13,214 nt of DNA from Gammaproteobacteria bacterium. GTDB lineage: Bacteria > Pseudomonadota > Gammaproteobacteria > GRL18. Where the stretch lies: positions 1 through 13,214 of the forward strand of contig JAGLFC010000026.1 in assembly GCA_023144715.1 (NCBI GenBank), in the 5' to 3' direction. Made by a program: the position numbers and the translations under genes. Position 1 is the first letter of the stretch, and the number at the start of each line of letters is the position of its first letter. Below are positions 6,939 to 13,214 of the stretch, piece by piece. Under the pieces are notes generated by a model that worked only from the letters and a program-made list of their open reading frames with translations, did not search any database and had not been told where the DNA came from.

Positions 6939-8180
6939 TTATTGTGCTTTATTAAGATGTGCAATTCTAATTGAAGCAGGTGGATGTGAATCATAATAAG
7001 CAGAGTGCCAAGGATCAGGTGTTAATGTACTGGCATTTTCTTTATAAAGTTTTACCAATGCTTCAATTAATTTATTAGCATCGGCTTGCTGTGCCGCATA
7101 ATCATCTGCTTCAAATTCATGTTTACGACTGATCATTGCACTCATAGGGCTTAGAAAAAAAGTAAAAGCAGGTGAAGCAATGCTAAATAAGACCAAAGCA
7201 GCATAAATAGACGGTGTGGTCATACCCAATCCTTGATAAAACCAATCTTGTTGCATTAACCAACCTAATACCGCAAAACTTACTAATGTCATAATACTGA
7301 TGGTAATGAGTCGTTTTACAATATGTTTTTTCTTAAAATGTCCTAATTCATGTGCTAATACAGCTTCTACTTCTTCGTCTTCAAGAGAATCTAACAGGTT
7401 ATCAAAAAAAACAATTTGTTTATTATTTCCTAATCCTGTGAAATAAGCATTACCATGGCTTGAACGCTTAGAGCCATCCATTATGAGAATACCTTTACTA
7501 ATAAAGCCACAACGTGTCATTAACTTTTCAATACGTTGCTTGAGATCACCTGCCTCTAATTCAGTAAATTTATTGAACAAAGGAGCAATAAAAGCAGGAT
7601 ATGCCCACATCATTAAAAAGCTAAAACTCATCCATACTCCCCAAGCGTATAGCCACCAAAATTCACCTGCACTTTCCATAAGCCAGAGGATCACCATAAT
7701 TAAGGGAACACCAATCACTAAACCTAAAACAGATTGCTTAATTAAATCAATACACCAAACTTTTAAAGTAGTATGATTAAAATTAAACTTTTCTTCTAAG
7801 ACAAAAGTATTATATAAGCTCATAGGTATGTCAATGAGAGAAGAGATAAAACCCATCAATAAGATAAATATAACGCCAGCATAAATAGGATCAAGATGAT
7901 AAGAACGGACTATTTGATCTAAATATTCAAGACCTCCGCCCAATGTCCAGATAAAAATAAGTGTTGTACCAATAAACAGTTCAAGAGTGCCTAATTTTTC
8001 TTTAGCAATGGTGTAATCAGCTGCTTTTTGATGTTCTTCAAGAGAAATTTTTTCGGCAAATGCCTCGGGGGTTTTATCACGGTGTTGTTGCACATATTTA
8101 ATTTGACGCAGAGCCAACCAAAAATGGGTCATAACAGATAAGAGAACCATAATAATAAAAAGTGTACTAAATAATGGCAT
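6939..8180 (-). CDS. Ste24-type M48 membrane metallopeptidase (CAAX-protease family)
   Basis: A 413-residue integral inner-membrane zinc protease. The zinc site is HELGH (277-281: His277, Glu278, His281), with the third ligand in EFEAD (Glu355, Asp359). The other family hallmarks are the long N-terminal region with membrane spans at about 4-24, 68-84, 100-118, 150-168 and 175-198, a NAYFTG motif at 244-249, and further spans near 291-309 and 325-346. This matches bacterial Ste24-like proteins. Bacteria lack prenylated CAAX substrates, so the likely role is membrane-protein quality control, by analogy. The start is ATG 8180-8178 with GGA a short distance upstream. It heads a run with the cytochrome and rsgA. 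In several proteobacteria as I recall them, a similar protease lies near rsgA and orn; orn is not seen here. Confidence 0.93.
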   Translation of the reverse strand: MPLFSTLFIIMVLLSVMTHFWLALRQIKYVQQHRDKTPEAFAEKISLEEHQKAADYTIAKEKLGTLELFIGTTLIFIWTLGGGLEYLDQIVRSYHLDPIYAGVIFILLMGFISSLIDIPMSLYNTFVLEEKFNFNHTTLKVWCIDLIKQSVLGLVIGVPLIMVILWLMESAGEFWWLYAWGVWMSFSFLMMWAYPAFIAPLFNKFTELEAGDLKQRIEKLMTRCGFISKGILIMDGSKRSSHGNAYFTGLGNNKQIVFFDNLLDSLEDEEVEAVLAHELGHFKKKHIVKRLITISIMTLVSFAVLGWLMQQDWFYQGLGMTTPSIYAALVLFSIASPAFTFFLSPMSAMISRKHEFEADDYAAQQADANKLIEALVKLYKENASTLTPDPWHSAYYDSHPPASIRIAHLNKAQ

Positions 8181-8474
8181 AATATTCCATGAATAAGTTA
8201 ATTATGTAGGGTAAAAAAATGTATTAATAGGGTCGTTTTTATTTCCCAGTGAATACGTTTAGTTTTTGGAAATGATATGATGCTTTGAATCATAACGATC
8301 ATGCACGTAATCTAACGACGGATGAAATTCGGAAAAAATACACAAAAAAACTAATGTCTTAAAGGCTAAAAGAATTGTCTAATAATCAATGGGATTAAGC
8401 CCCGACCTGAGAAGGACGAGGGCTTTCGATTTATTCATTCAGAATGCGTTTTAAATAAACCTAAGCAAGGGTAA
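8181..8474. other. Gene-free stretch between peroxiredoxin and M48 genes
   Basis: These 294 bases hold no convincing coding region on either strand. They must contain the 3' end of the peroxiredoxin transcript and probably the promoter of the M48 protease run, but no promoter near consensus is visible on the minus strand. The one notable structure is a GC-richer hairpin at 8397-8425. A weak plus-strand promoter-like pair (TTGAAT 8285-8290, 17 bases, TAATCT 8308-8313) lies upstream of it. Confidence 0.6.
8397..8425. terminator. GC-rich hairpin, possible terminator of the peroxiredoxin mRNA or of a plus-strand RNA
   Basis: AAGCCC (8397-8402) pairs with GGGCTT (8420-8425). Inside, CG (8403-8404) pairs with CG (8417-8418) and CCT (8406-8408) with AGG (8413-8415), closed by a GAGA loop. 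That is eleven pairs with one bulge and one A-A mismatch in the plus-strand RNA. The plus strand continues TTTCGATTTATT, a modest U-tract; the minus strand continues AATCCC, which is not U-rich. It is about 50 bases past the peroxiredoxin stop. Terminator function is likely but direction is uncertain. Confidence 0.5.
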
Positions 8475-9113
8475 TTATAGTTTATCGGCTTCTTCTGCTA
8501 AGTATTCAGCAACACCTTCAGTACTACCTGTCATACCCTTGTCACCTTTATTCCAACCTGCTGGACAGACTTCACCATGCTCTTCAGTAAATTGTAGAGC
8601 ATCAATCATGCGTAACATTTCATCAATATTACGACCTAAAGGTAAGTCATTGATGACTTGGTGACGCACTACGCCTGATTTATCAATTAAGAAAGAACCA
8701 CGATAAGCAATACCATTACCGCCATTATAAGTACCATCTTCACCTGCACCACCGCCAACTTCAACGTCATACGACTGACAGATGTTATGATCTAAATCAG
8801 CAACAAGAGGATATTTGACTTCACCGATACCACCATTATTAATTGGAGTACTGCGCCATGCTTTATGTGTGAAATGAGAATCCGTTGAACAGCCAATGAC
8901 TTCAACACCACGAGAGGTAAATTCTTCAATACGGTGATCAAAAGCAATCAATTCTGATGGGCATACAAATGTAAAATCAAGTGGGTAAAAGAATAATACG
9001 GCATATTTGCCACTGATATGTTCTGAAAGGTTAAAATCTTCTTTGATTTCGCCATCACCCATTACTGTATTTGCTGTAAAATCTGGTGCCTGTTTTCCGA
9101 CAAGTACGCTCAT
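8475..9113 (-). CDS. Typical 2-Cys peroxiredoxin (AhpC/Prx1 family)
   Basis: Reduces hydrogen peroxide and organic hydroperoxides in the cytoplasm through a peroxidatic cysteine, then forms an intersubunit disulfide that is reduced by a thioredoxin- or AhpF-type partner. Residues: DFTFVCPSE with peroxidatic Cys51, and GEVCPAGW with resolving Cys183. Length is 212 residues, slightly long. GGIG at 94-97 sits where sensitive Prx1 enzymes carry GGLG, but no YF motif follows at the C-terminus (ending EEADKL). A glycine-rich segment, VGGGAGEDGTYNGGNG (119-134), replaces the short loop usually found before IAYRGSFLID. No reductase gene is adjacent. The start ATG 9113-9111 has GGAG upstream. The gene stands alone, with long gaps on both sides. 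I see no clear OxyR site. Confidence 0.95.
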   Translation of the reverse strand: MSVLVGKQAPDFTANTVMGDGEIKEDFNLSEHISGKYAVLFFYPLDFTFVCPSELIAFDHRIEEFTSRGVEVIGCSTDSHFTHKAWRSTPINNGGIGEVKYPLVADLDHNICQSYDVEVGGGAGEDGTYNGGNGIAYRGSFLIDKSGVVRHQVINDLPLGRNIDEMLRMIDALQFTEEHGEVCPAGWNKGDKGMTGSTEGVAEYLAEEADKL

Positions 9114-9182
9114 TATTCATATCTCCAAGGTTCAATATAATTTTTAGAAATAAGGCAAAATACCTTAGTCATTTAGTGGGTT

Positions 9183-9211
9183 ATTTTATAGTGACTGCTG
9201 TTTTAAAGCAA
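9183..9211 (-). promoter_or_regulatory. Candidate peroxiredoxin promoter
   Basis: On the minus strand TTGCTT (9211-9206), a 17-base spacer, and TAAAAT (9188-9183). The -10 matches five of six bases but the -35 only three, as might be expected for an activated promoter. It would give a leader of about 65 bases. TATATT nearer the gene is an alternative -10 without a good -35. Confidence 0.35.
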
Positions 9212-9220
9212 GTAATTTTA

Positions 9221-9277
9221 TAGCTTTTGATCATATTTATTGTTGTTTAACTTTCACTAAAATATTTATAAAAGCTA
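9221..9277. repeat. Inverted repeat TAGCTTTT / AAAAGCTA
   Basis: Eight-base perfect arms at 9221-9228 and 9270-9277 with 41 bases between. Inside, ATATTT and AAATAT can extend the pairing imperfectly. It lies just upstream of the candidate peroxiredoxin promoter. In such AT-rich DNA part of this could be chance, so a role in regulator binding is only a possibility. Confidence 0.35.
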
Positions 9278-9451
9278 AATATTATCAAATTTAACACACA
9301 GGTTCAATGAAATCATTCAGAGCATTTTAAGTCTCATTTACTGAGTAAAATTAATCTCTTTTCATTAAATACTGATTAAAATAGTCTTCTACAATTACAT
9401 TTTTTTACAAAAAATAGGGAGGCTATCAGTAAATAAATAATGGCTGAAGAT

Positions 9452-9481
9452 TTGACCCTACTTAAATTTTACTCATATAAT
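9452..9481 (+). promoter_or_regulatory. Sigma-70 promoter of the ChaN-like gene
   Basis: TTGACC (9452-9457), an 18-base spacer, and a perfect TATAAT (9476-9481). Transcription would start near 9488, giving a leader of about 40 bases before the GTG start at 9530. AAGGA at 9519-9523 is the ribosome binding site. It is one of the two best promoters in the window and has the same hexamers as the recA promoter. Confidence 0.85.
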
Positions 9482-9529
9482 GGCGTATTGTTAAAAGTAT
9501 GATGAACAAAAAATAAATAAGGAAAAAGA

Positions 9530-10537
9530 GTGAGAAAATTTAATTATCTAGGCTTTATATTGACGTTATTATTTGGCATAATATTATTTTCAATCACTGC
9601 CTGCCAAACTCCTTCAACAATAACAGAACAAAACCAACATCCCTTAATCAATAAAATATGGTCTATCGCTGATCAAGCATTTGTTTCATTGGAATCAGTA
9701 CAACACACTATACAGAATAACAATATTATTTTACTAGGTGAAACTCATGATAATATCCATCATCATCAAGGACAAGCTCAATTTATTACGTATTTAGCCC
9801 CCAATAAGCCTACTATTGCTTATGAAATGCTGAATCAAAATCAACAATCGCTCATTGATCAATTTGAACATAAAGAATATAAACACAATCAAAATTCAGA
9901 TAAAATAACCGATTTATTTGCCACAACCATTCAATGGGAAAAGTCAGGTTGGCCCGAATGGTCTTTGTATCGCCCTGTTTTTTTTAATACTATTGATGCC
10001 CAACTCGCTATGATTGCGACTAATATGCCATTAAAACAAGTACGAGAGGTGATTAAAAAAGGATCTTCTAGTCTTGATCAACACTATCAAAATTTATTAA
10101 CTCAGTATCAATATGATGATGATTTACAAGCAGAATTAGAACAAGAAGTGCAATCTGCCCATTGTGATATGCTCCCTGAAACCATGCTTGCCCCAATGTT
10201 ATTAGGGCAACAAGTACGTGATCTCTCAATGACTCAGGCCATTCAAAAAGAGTCCAATAATGTCTCACAGGTGATTGTTATTGCAGGTTCAGGTCATACA
10301 CGCACAGATTATGGTATTCCTTTTTATCTTGCTCAAGAAAATCCAGCATTGAGTATTGCGAGTATTGCCTTTGTAGAAGTCAGTGACGATGAATTTAAGC
10401 CCAGTGATTATATCAGTGCATGGAGTCAAACCGCCAAACAACTTCCTTTTGATTATGTCTGGTTTACCCCAAGAGCAGAACGCGACGATCCTTGTGAAAA
10501 AATGAAAGCCTATATGAAAAAGAAACGTAAAAATTAA
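9530..10537 (+). CDS. ChaN-family lipoprotein (putative heme/iron-related, Tiki/TraB/ChaN superfamily)
   Basis: A 335-residue predicted lipoprotein with an N-terminal hydrophobic span ending in lipobox ITAC, so Cys25 is the lipidated residue. The ChaN domain follows: IILLGETHDN (66-75) with the superfamily Glu-x-His, AYEML (97-101), WEKSGWPEWSLYRPVF (136-151), and VIAGSGHTR near 250-258 with the second conserved histidine. ChaN of Campylobacter binds cofacial hemes at the outer membrane, so a heme or iron role is inferred by homology. Members of the wider superfamily are thought to be metal-dependent hydrolases. The start is GTG 9530 with AAGGA six bases upstream. This is the only plus-strand gene, transcribed from its own strong promoter. 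No TonB receptor or other heme gene is nearby. Its TAA overlaps the stop of the convergent TraB-like gene. Confidence 0.88.
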   Translation: MRKFNYLGFILTLLFGIILFSITACQTPSTITEQNQHPLINKIWSIADQAFVSLESVQHTIQNNNIILLGETHDNIHHHQGQAQFITYLAPNKPTIAYEMLNQNQQSLIDQFEHKEYKHNQNSDKITDLFATTIQWEKSGWPEWSLYRPVFFNTIDAQLAMIATNMPLKQVREVIKKGSSSLDQHYQNLLTQYQYDDDLQAELEQEVQSAHCDMLPETMLAPMLLGQQVRDLSMTQAIQKESNNVSQVIVIAGSGHTRTDYGIPFYLAQENPALSIASIAFVEVSDDEFKPSDYISAWSQTAKQLPFDYVWFTPRAERDDPCEKMKAYMKKKRKN

Positions 10538-11766
10538 CCCGATGCCAAAGTTTCAAAAATCTTAAAACCAGCTACATACGTACCAATGGCTGAACCCAAC
10601 GTTGAAAAGAAAAAGACTAATAAGGTTCTTGCGACTTTATTTTTCCACCAACCCGAAATATGAGTAGTGTCTTTTTTTAATGCACTAAAATCACCGACAT
10701 TAGGCTTTCTTAAATAAAGCTCAATCCCTGCGGTCACCATACCTGCACCAATCGTTGGATTTAATGACGTTAAGGGTGCGGCAAAAAAAGCCCCAATAAC
10801 GGTTAAGGGATGTCCTTTTGCAATAGCAGCCCCTAATGCCGATAATGTACCATTAATTAATACCCAATAAATAATGAGCTGTATGCCCAAATCAGTGCTT
10901 TTATTAAACCCTATGGCAAAACCTGTTAATAAAATAGCCACAATAATCCAAGGAATAAATTTAGGCCAAGCACTCTTTTTAGGGATACTGTCAAGTCGAT
11001 CAATCGTTGCTTGTGCTTTAGAATACAATTCATCCTGAGTGCTGATAGACTCATCTTGAGTCAGATAAGACTGCATCCCTTTCAGATGCCCTGCCCCCAC
11101 AACGGCTAAAATAGATTTATTATCGGAACTGGCAACAATTTGCTCTAAACGAGCCGCCATATATTGATCACGCTCATCAATAAGAGGGGAAAAAATAGCT
11201 TGTTCTTCTTCGGCAAATTGAGAAAAAGTCGTTTCTAAAATATCACCTTCTTTTAAACGCTCAATATCACTTTCAGATACTTTTTCAGTCGATACAACAC
11301 TGCCTAATAAGCCTCCCATAATGCCCATTTTTTTCCACCAAGGGACATTATTATAGACACGCTTTAAGGTTGTTCCGATTTCACGATCAATCAGATGAAT
11401 TTCACTATTCATCTCTTTGGCTTGATCAATCGCCATACGCATTTCAGCACCGGGTTCAATGCCTAGTTCTTCTGCCATTTTTTGTTGATAAGCACCCAAA
11501 GCAAGAGAGGCAATCACCATTGAGGTTTTACCGTCTTTAAATACTTGGAATAAATCCATTTTGGCTAAACTATCTGGATTGACCATACTATTATAACGAC
11601 TGGGGCATAATTCGATTGCCACACCATCATAATCACCTGTACTGAGGAGTTCTTTTACTTTATCAGCACTACTTTTAGAGACATGTGCCGTCCCTAAAAC
11701 AGTAATAGACTTACCTGCCAATTGATATTGAAAAAGAGGTTGTTCTTTTGATGCTTCTTGATGCAC
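10534..11766 (-). CDS. TraB/PrgY-family protein with membrane C-terminus
   Basis: A 410-residue protein whose cytosolic N-terminal half is a TraB domain: ITVLGTAHVS (21-30), VAIELCPSRY (49-58), IHLIDREIGTTLKR (123-136), and AVVGAGHLKGM (221-231). The C-terminal third has about four membrane spans (near 270-287, 293-315, 320-347, 379-400). Enterococcal relatives (TraB, PrgY) shut down self pheromone, and the fold is shared with Tiki proteases and ChaN. The role in gammaproteobacteria is not established; a membrane-linked metal-dependent peptidase is an inference. The start is GTG 11766-11764, because an in-frame stop lies six codons upstream and there is no ATG. AAGG about 11 bases upstream is a weak ribosome site. 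It follows the EF-G terminator and probably has its own promoter. It converges on the ChaN-like gene with four shared bases. Confidence 0.9.
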   Translation of the reverse strand: MHQEASKEQPLFQYQLAGKSITVLGTAHVSKSSADKVKELLSTGDYDGVAIELCPSRYNSMVNPDSLAKMDLFQVFKDGKTSMVIASLALGAYQQKMAEELGIEPGAEMRMAIDQAKEMNSEIHLIDREIGTTLKRVYNNVPWWKKMGIMGGLLGSVVSTEKVSESDIERLKEGDILETTFSQFAEEEQAIFSPLIDERDQYMAARLEQIVASSDNKSILAVVGAGHLKGMQSYLTQDESISTQDELYSKAQATIDRLDSIPKKSAWPKFIPWIIVAILLTGFAIGFNKSTDLGIQLIIYWVLINGTLSALGAAIAKGHPLTVIGAFFAAPLTSLNPTIGAGMVTAGIELYLRKPNVGDFSALKKDTTHISGWWKNKVARTLLVFFFSTLGSAIGTYVAGFKIFETLASG

Positions 11767-11801
11767 TTTTTTACTGACCTTTTAGGGATTAAATTGGCTA
11801 C

Positions 11802-11830
11802 ATTATAAGGATTTATATTACAGAAGCATA
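11802..11830 (-). promoter_or_regulatory. Weak candidate promoter for the TraB-like gene
   Basis: A perfect TATAAT lies at 11807-11802 on the minus strand. At 17 bases spacing the -35 position reads TATGCT (11830-11825), a poor match. It is correctly placed between the EF-G terminator and the TraB-like start, leaving a leader of about 30 bases. The call rests on the -10 and position only. Confidence 0.35.
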
Positions 11831-11867
11831 TTGAATTATTAATATTTTTTATATTCTGAATACAATA

Positions 11868-11903
11868 AAAAAGGACAACTACTTTTTAGTAATTGTCCTT
11901 TTT
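11868..11903 (-). terminator. Rho-independent terminator after the EF-G gene (potentially bidirectional)
   Basis: AAAAAGGACAA (11868-11878) pairs perfectly with TTGTCCTTTTT (11893-11903). After a C-A mismatch, TACT and AGTA extend the stem to a four-base loop. On the minus strand the stem ends in a run of Ts, about 65 bases past the EF-G stop. No gene converges from the left, so its job is to end the EF-G transcript before the TraB-like gene. Confidence 0.88.
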
Positions 11904-11969
11904 AGAAAAACACTCTATCAAAGATAAGATGTATTCATGATAATACACCCTCTCTTAATAAAAAAATAT

Positions 11970-13214
11970 TTATTTCTTTTTATTAGCTTTACGTTCTAAT
12001 GTTTCTTTAATCACTTCTTCAGCAACATTTTTAGGACATGCACTATAGTGTGAAAATTCCATTGAGAACTGACCACGACCAGAAGTCATGGTACGCAAGT
12101 CACCAATATAACCAAACATTTCACTTAAAGGTGCATCGGCTTTAATGCGTACACCCATAGGAGTAGACTCTTGGTCTTTGATCATACCACGACGACGATT
12201 TAAGTCACCAATACAATCACCGACATGATCATCAGGTGTAAAAACATCGACCTTCATAATGGGCTCAAGTAATTGTGGTCCAGCTTTCTTCATAGACTGA
12301 CGATATGCACCATAAGCGGCTAATTCAAATGCCATTGCTGACGAATCAACTGCGTGGTATGAACCATCTAATAAAGTGACTGCAACATCGACCACTGGGA
12401 AGCCTGCTAAGACACCTTCGCTCATCATTCTACCAAAGGCTTTATCAATTGCCCCCCAATATTCACTTGGTACATTACCACCTGTGACTTTAGACTCGAA
12501 GGTATAACCTGTATTGGCTTCACCGGGTTCAATAATATAATCAATTCGACCGAATTGACCTGAACCACCTGATTGCTTCTTATGAGTATAACTGTCTTCA
12601 ATAAGCTGAGTAATTGATTCACGGTAAGCAACCTGAGGTTTACCGACCGTTACATCAACGCCATGTGTCCGTTTAAGAATATCAATCTTAATATCTAAGT
12701 GTAATTCACCCATTCCTTTAAGAATAGTTTCACCACTTTCTTCATCGGTTTCAACATGGAAAGAAGGATCTTCTTTCACCATCTTATTAAGAGCCACACC
12801 CATTTTCTCAGAACCGCCCTTGTCATTAGGGCTAATGGCAATTGAGATGACGGGATCAGGGAACACCATTGGTTCTAATGTTGCCACGTTTTTGGGATCA
12901 GATAAGGTATGACCTGTTTGGGTATTTTTTAAACCCACAAAAGCAACAATATCACCTGCTTCACAAGAATCTAATTCTTCACGAGAGTCGGCATGCATTT
13001 CAACAATACGACCAATACGCTCAGTTTTACCTGTGTAAGTATTTAACAGTGTCATACCCTTATCAACACGACCTGAGTACATACGAATAAAGGTTAATGC
13101 ACCAAAACGGTCATCCATAATTTTGAAGGCTAAAGCACGTACAGGTCTTTCGGCATCAACAATCGCAAATTCACCTGTTTCATTACCATCTAGATCAACT
13201 TCTGGCTGAGGCTT
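11970..13214 (-). CDS. fusA: Elongation factor G, EF-G2-like paralogue, C-terminal part (cut by window edge)
   Basis: Translational GTPase that drives ribosomal translocation. The 414 codons present cover domain II onward; the GTPase domain is beyond the right edge. The frame is open from 13214, so the ATG near 13118 is internal, not a start. Visible blocks: ALAFKIMDDRFGALTFIRMY (domain II), FPDPVISIAISPNDK, DEESGETILKGMGELHLD (domain III), GKPQVAYRES, KKQSGGSGQFGRIDYIIEPG, YHAVDSSAMAFELAA (domain IV), and GDLNRRRGMIKDQ with PLSEMFGYIGDLRTMTSGRG (domain V). Several of these match my memory of the second EF-G found in Vibrio/Shewanella-like bacteria (SGGSGQFG, RGQFSMEFSHYSACP) rather than canonical E. 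coli FusA. No tuf or rps gene follows, as it would in the str operon. The tail is lysine-rich (KANKKK). A strong terminator follows. If a separate symbol is wanted, fusA2 would fit. Confidence 0.93.
   Translation of the reverse strand, partial: KPQPEVDLDGNETGEFAIVDAERPVRALAFKIMDDRFGALTFIRMYSGRVDKGMTLLNTYTGKTERIGRIVEMHADSREELDSCEAGDIVAFVGLKNTQTGHTLSDPKNVATLEPMVFPDPVISIAISPNDKGGSEKMGVALNKMVKEDPSFHVETDEESGETILKGMGELHLDIKIDILKRTHGVDVTVGKPQVAYRESITQLIEDSYTHKKQSGGSGQFGRIDYIIEPGEANTGYTFESKVTGGNVPSEYWGAIDKAFGRMMSEGVLAGFPVVDVAVTLLDGSYHAVDSSAMAFELAAYGAYRQSMKKAGPQLLEPIMKVDVFTPDDHVGDCIGDLNRRRGMIKDQESTPMGVRIKADAPLSEMFGYIGDLRTMTSGRGQFSMEFSHYSACPKNVAEEVIKETLERKANKKK

Larger units (their letters stand above)
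9114..9529. other. AT-rich divergent intergenic region
   Basis: These 416 bases separate the divergent peroxiredoxin and ChaN-like genes, and I see no coding region in them. They hold a strong plus-strand promoter at 9452-9481 and a weaker minus-strand candidate at 9183-9211. An inverted repeat of TAGCTTTT (9221-9228) and AAAAGCTA (9270-9277), with AT-rich partial pairing inside, lies between. The length exceeds what two promoters need, leaving room for regulator sites that I cannot name. Confidence 0.6.

Noticed and set aside
7483..7776. Plus-strand open frame of 97 codons
   Set aside because: Antisense to the M48 protease membrane region; its composition is explained by the hydrophobic codons on the other strand.
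9188..9225. OxyR site starting with ATAG upstream of the peroxiredoxin
   Set aside because: Only the first ATAG fits; the following tetramers at the expected spacing (TGTT, AAGT) do not match the motif.
9306..9317. AATGAAATCATT as a Fur box upstream of the ChaN-like gene
   Set aside because: The palindrome is one base shorter at the centre than a Fur site, its flanks do not extend the match, and it lies over 130 bases upstream of the promoter.
10068..10268. Minus-strand open frame of 66 codons
   Set aside because: Antisense to the ChaN-like gene, with no start signal of its own.
12425..13090. Small frames on both strands at 12425-12631 and 12869-13090
   Set aside because: Both lie inside the strongly conserved EF-G coding sequence.
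1..13214. A defence island, mobile element or CRISPR array
   Set aside because: No integrase, transposase, terminal repeats, regularly spaced repeats or nuclease/toxin modules are visible, and base composition looks even across the window.

Overview
The window reads as chromosome from an AT-rich, non-enteric gammaproteobacterium. Evidence for this is the pncC-recA order, an RsgA with the basic N-terminal tail of gammaproteobacterial homologues, a YjjV-like TatD hydrolase, and an EF-G of the second (EF-G2) type seen in Vibrio/Shewanella-like genomes. The genus cannot be named from this stretch. All genes but one lie on the minus strand. There are no tRNA or rRNA genes, insertion sequences, phage genes or CRISPR arrays. 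Both ends cut through genes: recA on the left (only its N-terminal part is present) and the EF-G gene on the right (only its C-terminal part).

Layout, read along the minus strand from right to left. (1) 11970-13214: C-terminal part of an EF-G2-like elongation factor, closed by a strong stem-loop terminator at 11868-11903. (2) 10534-11766: a TraB/PrgY-type protein with a membrane C-terminus. It is convergent with the only plus-strand gene, a ChaN-like lipoprotein at 9530-10537 with its own near-consensus promoter. The two genes share a TTAA palindrome at their stops. (3) 8475-9113: a typical 2-Cys peroxiredoxin flanked by two gene-free stretches of about 300 and 415 bases. (4) 5530-8180: a probable operon of a Ste24/CAAX-type M48 membrane protease, a small periplasmic c-type cytochrome, and rsgA. 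(5) 575-5431: a tightly packed run of two secreted DUF4139-like paralogues, a TatD-family hydrolase, a secreted predicted beta-propeller protein, and pncC. (6) recA, with its own sigma-70 promoter inside the 3' end of pncC and a degenerate LexA-like box at the expected start of transcription.

Most of the window is housekeeping: recombination and SOS response, NMN salvage, ribosome maturation, translation, and peroxide defence. The less well understood parts are the exported DUF4139 pair plus propeller protein, the small cytochrome with no evident distal Met or His ligand, and the side-by-side Tiki/TraB/ChaN superfamily proteins. The propeller gene appears to begin at a non-canonical ATT codon: its signal peptide is only encoded upstream of the first TTG, and a GAGG Shine-Dalgarno sits seven bases before an ATT. 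I found no convincing wholly new multi-gene system, and the candidates are scored accordingly.
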